A stretch of DNA of 39,376 nt from Mastigamoeba balamuthi. Taxonomy: Eukaryota > Evosea > Mastigamoebida > Mastigamoebidae. The translations under genes and the position numbers were made by a program. The notes below the pieces were generated by a model. It was not told where the DNA came from, made no database searches, and saw nothing but the letters and a program-made list of their open reading frames with translations. Positions 10,354-20,793 of this stretch are shown here, piece after piece. The DNA lies in NCBI GenBank assembly GCA_902651635.1, contig CACRSC010000065.1, positions 120,230 to 159,605 on the forward strand, written 5' to 3'. Numbering within the stretch: the first letter of the stretch is position 1; every line of letters begins with the position of its first letter.

Positions 10354-12448
10354 TCAGCGGAAAGACCCGTCGAAGCCGTCAAACCCGGTGGCGAGCAGCA
10401 GCGGGTAGTAGGCCTTCTTCTCGACCTTGGAGCACCAGTTCCAGCAGCTCGTGAGGCGGCCGTCGACGCAGGACCCGCCGTCGCTGCCAGAGCCGTCAAA
10501 GCCGTGCCGGAAAAAGTCGCGCAGGATGAAGGTCTTGCAGTACTCGGCGCGCCCCTTGCCGCCGCAGATCTCCACGAGCGTGCACACGTCCGGGCACTGC
10601 TCGAGCTGGTCCATCCTCTCGACCGCGCGCACAATGGGCGCCAGTATCCTGGGCACTTGCGTGTACTGTGTGCCATGCGCGTCAGCAGAGCCCCACACAA
10701 GTCGCTGCGAGCGAGCGCTCGCGCCGTGCCTTGTCGATGAAGAACAGCGAGTTGGGGACGTCGCGGTCGCCGAGGTGGACGACCGAGAGGCCGAGCCAGG
10801 GGCGGGCGATGGACGACTGGACCGAGCTGAGGATGTCGTGCATGACGCGCGAGACGTTGGGGGCGTTCTGGACCCTGTTGAGGCCCTGGCCCGTGTTCCA
10901 CAGCCTGTAGACGCCGCCGTCCTCGAGCAGGTCGCGGTCGGCCATGCACCACAGCTCGAACATCCTGCCCTGCACGCTGCGCCACAGCTCGAGGCTCTGG
11001 CGCGCAAACTCGTACTGCTCCGCGTGCGAGTGGCACAGGCACGAGCCGCCCTGCCCGTAGTTGATGGCCAGCGACATGTCGTCGTCCCCGGGCTCCTGGG
11101 GCTTGAAGTACTGCTGCAGCATCGCCAGCATGCGCTCCACGGGGTCCCTGTTGGCCGCCAGGTACGCGTTGGCGTCGGCCAGCGAGTCCAGCGCCCTCCG
11201 CAGGCCGTCCTCGGTCAGCGCCCCGTCGTGCGCCATCGCGTCGGTGACGTGGCGCTTCACCATCGCCGACTGCGCCTTGGACTTGGCGCGTATGTCGGCG
11301 GCGACCTGGTCGCGCGAGCGCGAGCCCTGGACGACGCAGAGCGTCGCGGGGCCCAGGTCGGGGTCCGAGAGCACGTCCGAGGCGCCGTGGGCCTCGAGGA
11401 AGCGGCGCACGGTCAGGATGGGCTGTATGGCCTCGAACGGGCACGAGGCGCTCTTGACGAGCGTGCAGTCCTGCAGGATGTGGACCATCTTGCCGTACGT
11501 GGTCCTCATCTTGTCGGGGTTCATGATCTTGAACCTCCGCCCAATCTCAAACACCTGCCCACGCACACGCAGCGCCCCCCCGGTGACTCAGCCGCGCTCC
11601 CGATCGGGGGGGAGGCGGGCGGGCGAGAGTTGCCTTCTGGAAGAACTCGGCGTTCTCCTCGAGCGAGGCCTCGAGGATCTTCTTGCCGCTCGCATAGTCG
11701 CCAGCGACGTAGAGCCCGCAGATGAGCCTCAGCACCTCCTCGATCTCCTGTTGACGTCCCACCCAGAAGCCAGCAAAGGCAGAAAGAGCACACAGCAGTT
11801 GAATTTGAGCGCAGGAAGCAACAGGGAAGGCGGGTGGGAGAGGGAGAGAGGGAGAGGACTCGCACAGCGTCGATGATGCGCTGCTTGTCCATGCCGCCGG
11901 TGCGCCATCCGTAGTAGTCGAAGCTGACGTCGACCTTGTCCGTGTACGCAGAGATCTCGAGCGCCCCCTCGAGCAGCTGCAGCAGCGCGCGCTCGCGCTC
12001 GTCCAGCCGCATCGGCACCCACTGCGCGAGCTCCGCCATCTGCTGCGCGCTGCCCTTGGGCGCGGCGGCCGCTTCCGGCGCCCCGTCGGCCGCGGGCGAG
12101 ACCGCAGGCGAGACGGAGATCGCGCGCGCTTTCTGCAGCGCCGTGAAATACTCGGTGGTCCCCTCGGCCAGCTGCGGCTCCGTGTGCTGCGCCAGGTCGA
12201 CGCCCGCGAGGGGCTTCTTCGTGTGGGCGGCCCGGTTGCCCTTGCGGTGCAGGTACGTGAAGCAGAGGCCTGTTTTGGAGGCAGCCAAGGCATTTCTGTG
12301 TGAGCGGGCGGCAAAGGGAAGGGAGAGAGGGACAGCGGGGCGCAAAGAGCGGGAGGGCACCGCAGAAGGGATCGTTCCCGCACTGCTCGCAACGGACTGC
12401 GGCAGGGACGTCCCCGCATTCGACACAGTAGACCTTCTCCGCAGCCAT
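10354..12448 (-). CDS. B-box zinc-finger DUF2009/UPF0652-like protein
   Basis: Five exons: 12448..12361, 12269..11866, 11747..11634, 11554..10730, 10665..10354; 580 residues. The N terminus has a B-box-like Cys/His cluster (YCVECGDVPAAVRCEQCGND, then PFCGLCFTYLHRKG and AAH) that is complete only after intron 1 is removed. A Ser/Ala/Pro linker follows. The C-terminal half carries blocks I associate with the conserved eukaryotic DUF2009/UPF0652 family: NPDKMRTTYGKM, GGSCLCHSHAEQY, LWNTGQGLNRVQNAP, GLSVVHLGDRDVPN, YTQVPRILAPI and EICGGKGRAEYC. No biochemical function is established as far as I know. Introns 3 (11555-11633) and 4 (10666-10729) need GC donors; no GT fits at either place. An AATAAA lies 9 nt past the stop. 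The family name is from memory and could be wrong; the gene model is firm. Confidence 0.85.
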
Positions 12449-13121
12449 CCTGTGCCGAAAAGAAGAGGCAAGACAGAGAGTCCGATATCAGCAGGGGTAG
12501 ATTCGTCTCGGAGGTTGGGATATATCTCAAAACGAGATTCAAACCTCGTAAAAACAGCGATGAGTGTTTGCGCCGGGCGGCAATGACCTCGCTCTCATTG
12601 TAGGGTTCGCCGTGCTGGTCGCAGTCGCCACACTGTCTTCCTTGCCTGCGCCGCGCAGCGCTCCGATCGAGACGTCTCTCGTTTGAGAGCCAGATCAGTC
12701 ACTCATGAAGGTGAACTCTCAATATCCCACTGTTCGCGTTGTTCTGCTGCACTGCACACGAGCTAGACTGTGTAATGAGTCATTACAGTATTGGTGGCAT
12801 CGGTACCCATCTGCTCTCAGCCAAGAAAAATGTTCAACCAGTAATCTAAACGTTAAACGTTGAAAGTGCAAATAATAAATCTGTGGAGAACATAATGGGT
12901 CACGGAAGTAATATCTTTGTCTGCTTGTGTTATCTCAGTCTTTCAGTGTGTGACTCAGATTTATCTGGGTGTGACTGTCTCATATCCTGAGTGATTGAGT
13001 TTCACTCAATTGACGTCATGTGATCGTGCTTGAGAGTTTAAAACCACTCACACCCTTCTTCCTCTTTCTTTTTTGCTCTGCACTGTCTTCATTGCTCAGT
13101 GTTAAGAGAGGGCCACCAAAC
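12449..13121. other. Intergenic gap with GC-poor sequence
   Basis: About 670 bp between the DUF2009-like start and the transposase stop. The first 120 bp contain GATATC and GATTCG words that may be promoter elements of the DUF2009-like gene. From about 12,700 the composition turns AT-richer. A short inverted repeat (ATTGAGT-TTC-ACTCAAT, about 12,993-13,011) is followed by the palindrome TGACGTCA. No gene is seen. Confidence 0.55.
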
Positions 13122-14634
13122 TCAATTGGGAGAGTAGCTCTGGTGCCCCCGGCATGCACGCCGGCCGAGGTCGTGCGGCAGGAAGTTGAACAGTGCACAC
13201 AGTGAGCGAGCAGCTGTCGTCTCTGGAGCAGGTGCGGGTTGAGCATGTGCGGGAGCAACTGGGTCAGGATTTTCGTCCTCAACTTCGTTATCCTTCTCAA
13301 TCTCGATCTCGGCCTCATCTGGCTCATCACGGCAAGGTCGTTGAGCAGGAGGGCCACCTGGTGCTTGTGCGACCATCTCCGCAGTTCGCTTGTGCCAGGC
13401 TCTGGTTGCCTTGGCCTTCTTCTCCTTGATCTCCTTCTTCTTGTGAAACATGAAGTTGATCCAGTGGAGATAGTATGCGCCATCCTCCTCTGCGAGGGCC
13501 GACTGGTCGATGTGATGATTGGTGAGGAAGATCACATTGTCCGTGTCCTCCTGCATATGGCCCTTGTCGAGCATGTACAGCTTAGCGGAGATCAGGAAGA
13601 TCTTCTTCATATGGCTGAAAAACTGCTCGATGACAACGCGATGGGTCTTATACCATTGCTGCACAAGCCTTCCAGTCACTGTCTGCTCAACGCTCGGCTT
13701 AGCCAGTACTACATGCTTGAACAGGATGTCAACGTGCCCCGTGTAGCCTGAGTCCATGAGGGCAGTCCAGAAGCGTGGCTCGTGGGCGTGATAACCGTAG
13801 ATCGCCTCCTCCTCAGCGGGCTTCCTCTGAAGCCAGTCCGTGTACATTACCGCACCGTCATCACCGTGGTGGATCATAATGTCCGAGACGGCACCATTGT
13901 GGAGCTGCGACCACATGAGGGCCTTGAATGGGGGGTTGACAGACACGGCGACCTCGATCTTCTTGGCATAGACTCTGTGGTGTGCGTCGAACGTCACCTT
14001 GGTGCCCTCAAACCCGATGTTTGGCTTGCAGATCGGGAAGGGCGTGGCGTCTGCAGCAAGGGCCAGCATCTGAACGAGGCCGGGATGTGTGATGATGAGC
14101 TGTGGGGGTTGTTGAACAACAGGTCGAGTTTGTTCAAGGAACATCTCGTGGCGACTGCGAAGAACTTGATGAACAAGAGAACACACGCAAGTAGAAGCAG
14201 CTGCGAGGACCGTGTGCTTGATGTGATGGTGCGCGGTGAGGAGCGTGAATGGGGAGCCTGGCAGTTGGAACGACTTTTTTGAATAGGGGGGTCGAAAGAA
14301 AAGGGCACATACCAGTCTTGTACAGGCTGAGCAGCACAAAGACACCATCATGGATTGTGAGGTGCGCAGCTCTTCTGTGGTGCATGGCGAGGGCGGCAGC
14401 ATCGATGCCGAGGTCATAGACGAATTGTGGCACGAACCCCGTGAGGGTACGACACCAGTCAGGATTGTCCTTGTAGTGCACCCAGATCGCAGACTCGGTG
14501 CTGGGGAAGAGCTGCACGACTGCAGGAAGGGCAGCAATGACCTCCTTATGCCTCTCCATGTACTCCTCGATCCGCTCTACCAGTGTGGCAGTGCCAGCAG
14601 TGCCTTCTCGCACCCGTCCATCTGCAGCAGCCAT
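13122..14634 (-). CDS. DDE transposase, Harbinger/DDE_Tnp_4-like
   Basis: Two exons, 14634..14313 and 14164..13122, joined in phase 1 across a 148-nt GT-AG intron; about 454 residues. The catalytic core resembles DDE_Tnp_4 (PIF/Harbinger or IS5-like). The first Asp is in LAADATPFPI, a G-x-K-x-x-x-D segment follows, then HNGAVSDIMI (the usual PGSxHD block), the second Asp in ALMDSGYTG, and the Glu in VVIEQFFSHMKKIF. The acidic triad therefore looks intact, and the frame is open after one splice. The C-terminal tail is unusual: a Lys-rich helix, then a Glu/Asp/Pro/Ala-rich stretch. I could not find terminal inverted repeats or target-site duplications, so this may be a host-domesticated copy or the ends may have decayed. 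It lies in a GC-poorer island unlike its neighbours. The start is the Met of MAAADGRVREG. Confidence 0.8.
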
Positions 14635-16229
14635 GGCGCTGTGATGAAAATCACAAGGCTTCTGCTTGATCACAGGCGCAAAAAAAACACACCCAGAAGT
14701 GCCTGTATCTCAAAGATGATGTCACGGCACTCAAAGAAATCTATGGTATTACATTCGTGACCCAATTGCTGTTTGAAAGACACAATTCCTCTAGATTTGA
14801 AAAGGACAGGACAGGACACAATCTGTGCATAAAATGATGTCCATCACTATGTCTTCCCCACAGCCCCTTAGGCAAGTGGGAGCAATGGAAGCTGTTGATG
14901 TTTCAGGCACTGTGTGATCTGCACAGTGTCCATGAACTGTGTATGACTGTAAAAATGGCCGTAAGCCTGCCACAGAATCACACATTTTGGGTCTATGGCA
15001 ATGGCACCCCTCCAATGGCATGCCATGCACTGTCTTTGTCCTATGCTTTATGTACCATCATTCATACATCTACAGAGTTGTAACCATGTATGCTAGTATT
15101 TGTGTTATACACCAGACACTGTCAGTGCCTGCAGAGTGCTGTGCACTGTGCAATATGTACTATGCAATGTGATTGTGCATTGCACTTGTGCAGGACAATG
15201 GCATCAGCATAAGCAGGTTATGCCTTTTTGATGAGTTGAATATCTGTCTGCTCCTTAAAGACTGATGTCTATGCCATCCCTGGACCAGAAGGACTCACTG
15301 CAGTCTGTGTAAAGCCGTTTTATGAGAAATGAACTCCAGGATCGAGAAAATGAAACTGTGAATAATCAGCCTGAGAATAATCCACCTTCATTACATGGTC
15401 ATCCTGGATGCATATTAGTTATAGGAAACAACTGGCATATTGGGATCAGGTCACAATAATTCCTCTACCCCACAGTCCTGCACACGTTTGGGCACTGGCC
15501 ATTTCACAACTGGACAGCAATGTGCAGTTTTCTACTCTTCAGGCTTTCAAAGTCAACTGTGGGCTTACTGCATTCTTGTGCAAACTCTGCTTGCAGTAAG
15601 CTCACGCCTTTCTTCCCTTCAATGCCCTCTTCCTTCCAACATTGTGAGCACTAAGACATATGTGTAAGGGGACAAATCATAGTGTGTGCAAAAACTGATG
15701 CTTTATATTAATTAGATAATCAGAAAAATGGATTTACTATGTTCGTGCATTGTGTTTGTGCACTGTGTGATGTGAGTTTTGTGATTCACAACTTTATCAT
15801 TCATGAACTGGAAGACAGTCTTTGTGCTCTGACTCATAACATCTTTGTGTATGTTGTGATTTTAATTCAGTGAAGAAGTGCTGTGTCAGTAAGTGAGAAC
15901 CATAGAATGGTAATAACTTTACTCATTACTGCAATCACCACTGGTTCTTCTAAAATCATATATAAGTAGACTATTGCAATCTCTGACCTAATTATTTGGA
16001 AGAGTATGATCAGAATATATAATATAATTGTCTTCTGCACATCAAAATTTATTCTGTCATACTTATTTCTACTTTATAGCTGGAAATCAAAAAGCTAGCA
16101 GAATGCCTCTCTTTAGCAAGATATAACTAATAAGGTGAAAGGCAGTATGAAGGAATACTGCCAAAAGAGCACTTCAGATAAGGGTTTCCAGCAAGCCAAA
16201 ATCAAATACTCTGAGTATTTACTGTATCA

Positions 16230-16900
16230 GCACATCTGTTCCTCACATCTTCTTCTTCTTGCCCTTGTTCTGTTCCTGTGCTTCTCCTCTCCTTTCTCCT
16301 TTCCTCTCTTCCTTCTCCTCACAGTTCTCACATATGTTCCTTATGCCCTTTCTGTATAATAACACATCTGTTCCTCTTTCTCTTCCCTTCCTGCACTTCA
16401 ATCTGTCCCTTCACCACTTCTGCCCCCTTTACCTTCCTTCCCCCTTCCTATCCCTTCCCCTTCCTACCCTTTCCATTCCATATCAGGTTAAGAATGAAGG
16501 TGTACTGCCTTCTTTCCCCCAACATGCAGTTTTCTCCTTCCACAGAACAATTTTCAGATGTTCCCTTAACTTCTCCCTTTTTCTCACATCCTTCTAACTC
16601 TCCTGTTCAGTACACTTATCTCACTGTTCCTGGGAATCATGAATAATAGAAGGAGCAGAGCACAGTTGGTGCTCTGTCTCCTGCAGATCATGAAGAGAAG
16701 GGAAGGAAGCGTCGTGACTGCAGGGCAGTATTAAACAGGTACACTGCTCCTTATTTTCCTCTTCATTTTCTGCTTCATTTCTCTATTTCTCCTCTTTGAA
16801 AAGTGTACCACTGTGACTAACACTATAGCTACTGCAGGTCATGAGAAATAGCAGTATCAGCCAGGCACACACATGAATAAGTACTTGCACTCCCCTTTCC
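16230..16900 (+). repeat. Pyrimidine-rich module, copy B
   Basis: C/T-rich DNA with exon-like islands matching copy A at 690-1,345. After CATATCAG near 16,484 a 13-nt island runs to GTGTAC. After CTGCAG near 16,682 an island of about 54 nt ends in a GT and contains a short ATG..TAA frame, as its counterpart does. After CTACTGCAG near 16,836 comes GTCATGAG. The similarity is clearest at the islands and their borders and weak in the C/T tracts. Confidence 0.45.
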
Positions 16901-16989
16901 CTGCATTTCTCTTCATTTGTTGTCTTTTTAATGGACTGGCAATTAATGTGCTATTTTCACTATTAATATCAAACCGTTAGAAGAAGGAA

Positions 16990-17160
16990 AACAGAGAAGG
17001 ATGAAAATACAGTGCAGCTTTATCACAATTAGCACTAAATGTGATAAATCATCACTTTAATCACAATGTAATGCTACATGTGATGCATGCAATGGAATTA
17101 CATTGCTAATTTTGTGCTACAATTACTACTAGCATAAATTTGCACTAGTAGCATTGATCC
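16990..17160. repeat. Cluster of short inverted repeats in AT-rich DNA
   Basis: Several small palindromes sit within about 170 bp: GTGAT-AAATC-ATCAC near 17,040, CACAATGTAATGC near 17,062, and CTACTAG..CTAGTAG near 17,126-17,152. ATTAGCAC and GTGCTA words also appear in opposite orientations. It could be a small MITE-like element or matrix-type DNA; no clear outer boundaries or target duplication are visible. Confidence 0.35.
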
Positions 17161-17268
17161 TGTCTTGTGACCTTTCCAGTTCCGTTCCTCTCAATAACGT
17201 AAAATTGCACAGTAGCCGATTCACAGGAATCAATGCGATTTGAAATTGGGTTGTGGGGAACGTATTCA

Positions 17269-18704
17269 CTACTTCTGGTCAGTCACAGGAACCCCGGCAG
17301 TCTGAGCGGCAAAGCACATGCTCTGGAACGCAGGCGGCGGCGGTGGCAGAGAGGCCTGCTGGGACACCGAGCCGCCCATCAGAGGCTGATCCTCTCTGCC
17401 CTGCTGCTGCGTCCCGGCCATGGGTGCCGGCGGGGCCGACGGCGCCGTCGACGCGGGGAAGTACACGTAGCGTGCCTGTGCGCCCAGCTGCTCGGCCGTA
17501 GGCTCCGCGTTGGCGTACGTGTCCTCGTACGCTGGCGGCTGCGGGAGAGTGGCGAGCCACTGCTGCGGCTGCTGCATGCCCGAGGGCACCGTCGCGCGGC
17601 TGACGTAGTCGATGACGGCCTGCGCCGACGCCCACTGCTGCGAGGCGTGCGGGATGGTGGCGACCTCGAAGGGCAGGCTCAGTGACATGTCGAAGCTGCC
17701 CGCGGGGAGCCTCACGACGACGCGGAGCACGTAGCCCAGGTCGAGGACCCCGGCCGCCATGCGGGTGATCGAGGGGCAGCACGACGGCACGCGCACCGCC
17801 AGCGTGACGTCGGCCGAGTCGACGACGCGCTGGGGCCAGTCGACCGAGGCCAGGCGCTGCTGCTCCGACCGCGAGTGGCCCTCGGCGTACCAGACGGCCC
17901 GCTGCACGAGCTGGCAGCTGACGCCCTCGAGGGCCTTGCCCGAGCGGTTCGTCAGGCGCACGCGGACGGGGGCGACCTCGCCCGGGCACCACGCGAGGCT
18001 GGGCACGCAGGCCTCGGCGACGATGGGCCCCGAGGCGCAGCAGCAGCAGCACACGGTCTTCTCGTCGGCCCGGCGCACCTCCACGTTGAGGTTCGGCGCG
18101 TTGGCGTCGACGACGGGCAGCACCGAGAGGCACCTGTAGACCTTGTGGTCGAACCTCCACGGGCGGTCCACCGTCGCCTTGAGCGTGTACCTCACGTGCC
18201 CCAGCGGCGACGTGTACGACGCCGGCAGCCCGCGCGGCAGCACAAAGGCGAACGGCATCGTGTACTGTCCGGGCGGCATCACCGTCTCGGCCCCGGGCGC
18301 GGGCGACCACAGCAGGCACTGCACGTCGAGCAGCGTGTGCGTCTGCGAGACGTGCCTGTGGCGCGTGTGCATGCGGCCCTCGCGGTCGCGCTCCTGGTGG
18401 CTCTCGGTCCACCCGCTGTGCGCCATGCCCGTCAGGCGCACCGTCACGCTGCGGCACCGCTTGGGCTCGGCCAGGTCCAGGCGCACCACGCCCGTCACGG
18501 GCTGCCCCTCGAAGAAGACCTGTTCGGGGGCGTCCGTCAGGCTGCGCAGAGGGGCGGGGGGTGTCTGTGCGTGCCTCCTGGTTGTAGTTGGTATAGATGC
18601 AGAACACAGCGGGCTTGGCCTCGAAGAACGGAAGGCTCTGCCGGGGCACAGCGGTGTGAGGCGGTGGTGACCCCGGCGGTGACCAGCGGAGGGAGGAGCA
18701 CCAT
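17269..18704 (-). CDS. Alpha-arrestin (ARRDC-like) with PPxY motif
   Basis: Three exons: 18704..18684, 18637..18575, 18519..17269; about 444 residues. Alpha-arrestins are adaptors that bring Nedd4-family HECT ubiquitin ligases to membrane cargo. Seen: arrestin_N strands beginning VFCIYTNYNQEVFFEGQPVTG, then VVRLDL and SVTVRLTG; PPGQYTMPFAFVLP, typical of the N-domain; TSPLGHVRYTLKATVDRPW; and an arrestin_C domain with VRVRLTNRSGKALEGV and the ALPFEV-like end strand. The tail carries PPAY at about residue 355 for WW-domain binding, then a Pro/Gln/Ala-rich end. Intron 2 (18520-18574) must be GC-AG to connect NYNQE with VFFEGQ. A run of five Cys (about residue 184), encoded by a TGC microsatellite, lies between the two arrestin lobes. 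Exon 1 codes for only seven residues and is the least certain part. Confidence 0.88.
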
Positions 18705-18960
18705 TGTCAAGCGAGGGTGAGGGCTTCTGGGTTGTGTGTGTGACGAAGTGGGAGTCGATAGGGTTGTGCGCACAATTTCTCTATGTTTCAGGTTTCGTAA
18801 ATCAGATCGCACGTGACGTTGCTCGCGGGTCAATTGTGCGCGAAAACTCGGCGGGACGAAAAAGCACCCCCTCTAGCTATTGATTCCCGCTACGAGCCGT
18901 GTTTTCTGGGATACGCCGGCGTTGGTGTTGTGGCGTCTCCCCATAGTTCCTGGAATTCTT
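18705..18960. other. Intergenic gap, arrestin to Fes1
   Basis: 256 bp between the alpha-arrestin start and the Fes1/HspBP1 stop, both minus strand. It contains a CACGTGACG patch near 18,810 on the plus strand that may belong to the arrestin promoter. No gene is seen. Confidence 0.4.
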
Positions 18961-19995
18961 TCAGAGCGCCTTGATGGCGACCAGGGAGTCGCGGTACGCC
19001 TCCGTGGCCTCGTTGTTCTCTGTCGCCCTGATCTGCTCCGCGACCTGCCAGAGATGGCCGGCCCAACGCCCACGGGTCACGGCCCACGCGGTGAGTCCCA
19101 AGCGCACCCACACCCCCCGGGAGCGCACGCACCGCCTCTGCGAGCCCCGGGAACGACTTGATCGCCTCGACGTTGGCCGGCGACCCGCTGGCGAGGACCA
19201 GCAGCGCCTGGGCGGCCTTCTCGCGGGCGTCCTGCCCCTCCTCCCCCGCGCACCCGTCCCTGACCACCTCGCAAATCCTGGCCAGCGTCCCCTGCGCCCT
19301 CAGCTCCTCCTGCCGAGCCACCCGCCACGTCAGACACGCCCACGCCCCACACCCACGACGACGACGACGACACGCACGCGGCTCTCGGAGCTGACGTCGG
19401 CGAGGTTGGAGACGACGAGGACGGCGCGCATGACAGAGCGCGGGTCGACGCCCGACGCGCGGATGAGCGACACGGCCACGTCGACGCCGCCGGCGCGCTT
19501 GAGCAGCGCGAGGCCCACGGCGCTGGAGCGCGTGGCGGCGGAGAGCGCCCCGAGGCACGCGCGCACAGAGGCCCAGTCCCCGGCGCTCACGGCCTCGCGG
19601 GCCGCCGCGACGAGCGCGTCGACGGCGCGCACGGCGTAGAGGGCCCCCTGCCCCACCGGGTTGTTCGCCGCCAGCGCCGCCAGCACCCCCGCAGCCGCCG
19701 CGCGCACTCGCCCGCCCTTCTCCAACAGCGCCACCACCGGGGCGACGCCGCCGATCTGTGCGCGCGCAGGGGGGAAGGGAGGCACACAGGGGAGAGCGCG
19801 TGTGAGAGAAAGCGGCAAGGTAGCAAAGAGACCCCCAGGGGGAGGACACTGCGGGGCAGGAGCAGGAGCGGGCAAGGGGCGCAGAACAGAGGGGGCACGC
19901 GGAGTGAGGATGGCGTGAGAGCATAGCGACAAGGGGGCAAAGACCAGAAGGGGAGGACACTGCGGGGACAGGAGCGGGCAAGGAGCGCAGGGGGG

Positions 19996-20079
<84 letters not shown>

Positions 20080-20546
20080 CAGAGCGAAGGTGGCGGGCCA
20101 CTGGGGCTGCGCACGGAGGCCACAGGAGAGCACGGAGACTGCAGGAGGGCAGGAGACACAGGGGTGGGCGCTTGGAGGGGAGGGAGGGGTGCCTTGGGGA
20201 GGTCGTTGGCGTTGTCGATGTTCTCGACGTAGTCGCGCAGCGTCTCGAGCGCGTCGGCCGAGGCCTCGACGCCCTCGGGCGTGCTGAAGTCGGCGTCGCG
20301 GGCGGCCCCCACGAGCCTCGCCATCACCTTGACGTCGTCGTCGAGGCTCTCGAACGCCTCGCGCAGCCACTTGTAGTCCTGCGGGGGAGGGGTGAGCGCT
20401 GGCTGGGACGGGACGGGACCGGCTGGGCCGCCGACCTGGGGGTCGCGCTCGGGGATGACGCGGGGGCCGTCGACGGCGCCGTGCTCGAGGCAGAACTTGA
20501 GGAGGCCCTTGTCGATGTTCTTGAGGTCGATGCGGTTGTCGGACAT
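18961..20546 (-). CDS. FES1: Hsp70 nucleotide exchange factor Fes1/HspBP1
   Basis: Five exons: 20546..20436, 20378..20193, 19755..19378, 19309..19112, 19044..18961; 318 residues. Fes1/HspBP1 is an armadillo-like protein that binds the Hsp70 ATPase domain and speeds ADP release in the cytosol. The N terminus gives LLKFCLEHG, then DYKWLREAFESLDDDVKVM and TLRDYVENIDNANDLPKIGG, the typical ENIDNA-x-x-x-x-x-GG block. Armadillo helices follow with ALAANNPVGQ, LGALSAATRSS, VVSNLAD, EKAAQALLVLASG and a closing EAYRDSLVAIKAL. Intron 2 (19756-20192) is exceptionally long for this window (437 nt), carries a microsatellite, and needs a GC donor (CCCAAG|GCACCC). The other introns are GT-AG. Confidence 0.93.
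19804..19992 (-). repeat. Tandem duplication inside Fes1 intron 2
   Basis: Two neighbouring segments, about 19,804-19,885 and 19,914-19,992, share GAGGACACTGCGGGG, GAGCGGGCAAGG and a preceding GGCAAAGA word on the plus strand. The intron therefore grew by local duplication next to the dinucleotide array. Confidence 0.6.
19989..20074. repeat. Compound GA/CA microsatellite
   Basis: On the plus strand a run of G is followed by about 26 GA units and then about 15 CA units. It lies inside Fes1 intron 2. On the coding strand it reads (GT)n(CT)n, a long polypyrimidine-type tract. Confidence 0.95.
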
Positions 20547-20793
20547 CTGCGCGGACAGGTCTCTCTGGTGCTGGGCTGTGTTGTGTGTGCTGGGCTGCCA
20601 CTGCAGATTTCGCTGTCAGAGTGAATCTGCGGAGATGCGTCAATCTCGCCGATTCGATCTGGAAAATATAGTGCGAATCGGGTTCCTTCGCGGAGATAAA
20701 TTCCAGATCTGGCCGGGGAACAAATGTAAGGATAGAAATAAGCAGCGTTGTTGTGCCAGTGAGCGGCTTGCGCGGCAACTACTACCGCGCGAG

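Larger units (their letters stand above)
14635..17268. other. Gene-free, GC-poor stretch of 2.6 kb
   Basis: No supported gene. At 14,880-15,200 and around 15,740-15,800 there are many TGCAC/GTGCA/CACTGTG words. 16,230-16,900 is the second pyrimidine-rich module. 16,990-17,160 is AT-rich and full of short inverted repeats. Open frames here are short and lack domains. It could be transposon debris next to the transposase gene. Confidence 0.65.

Noticed and set aside
12700-14760. Terminal inverted repeats for the transposase
   Set aside because: Compared GTCATGTGATCG-type words near 13,015 with TGATGTCACGGCAC near 14,715; the similarity is too short and inexact.
14635-17268. tRNA, rRNA or CRISPR-like array in the large gap
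   Set aside because: No cloverleaf, rRNA-like segment or regular direct repeat with spacers could be found by eye.
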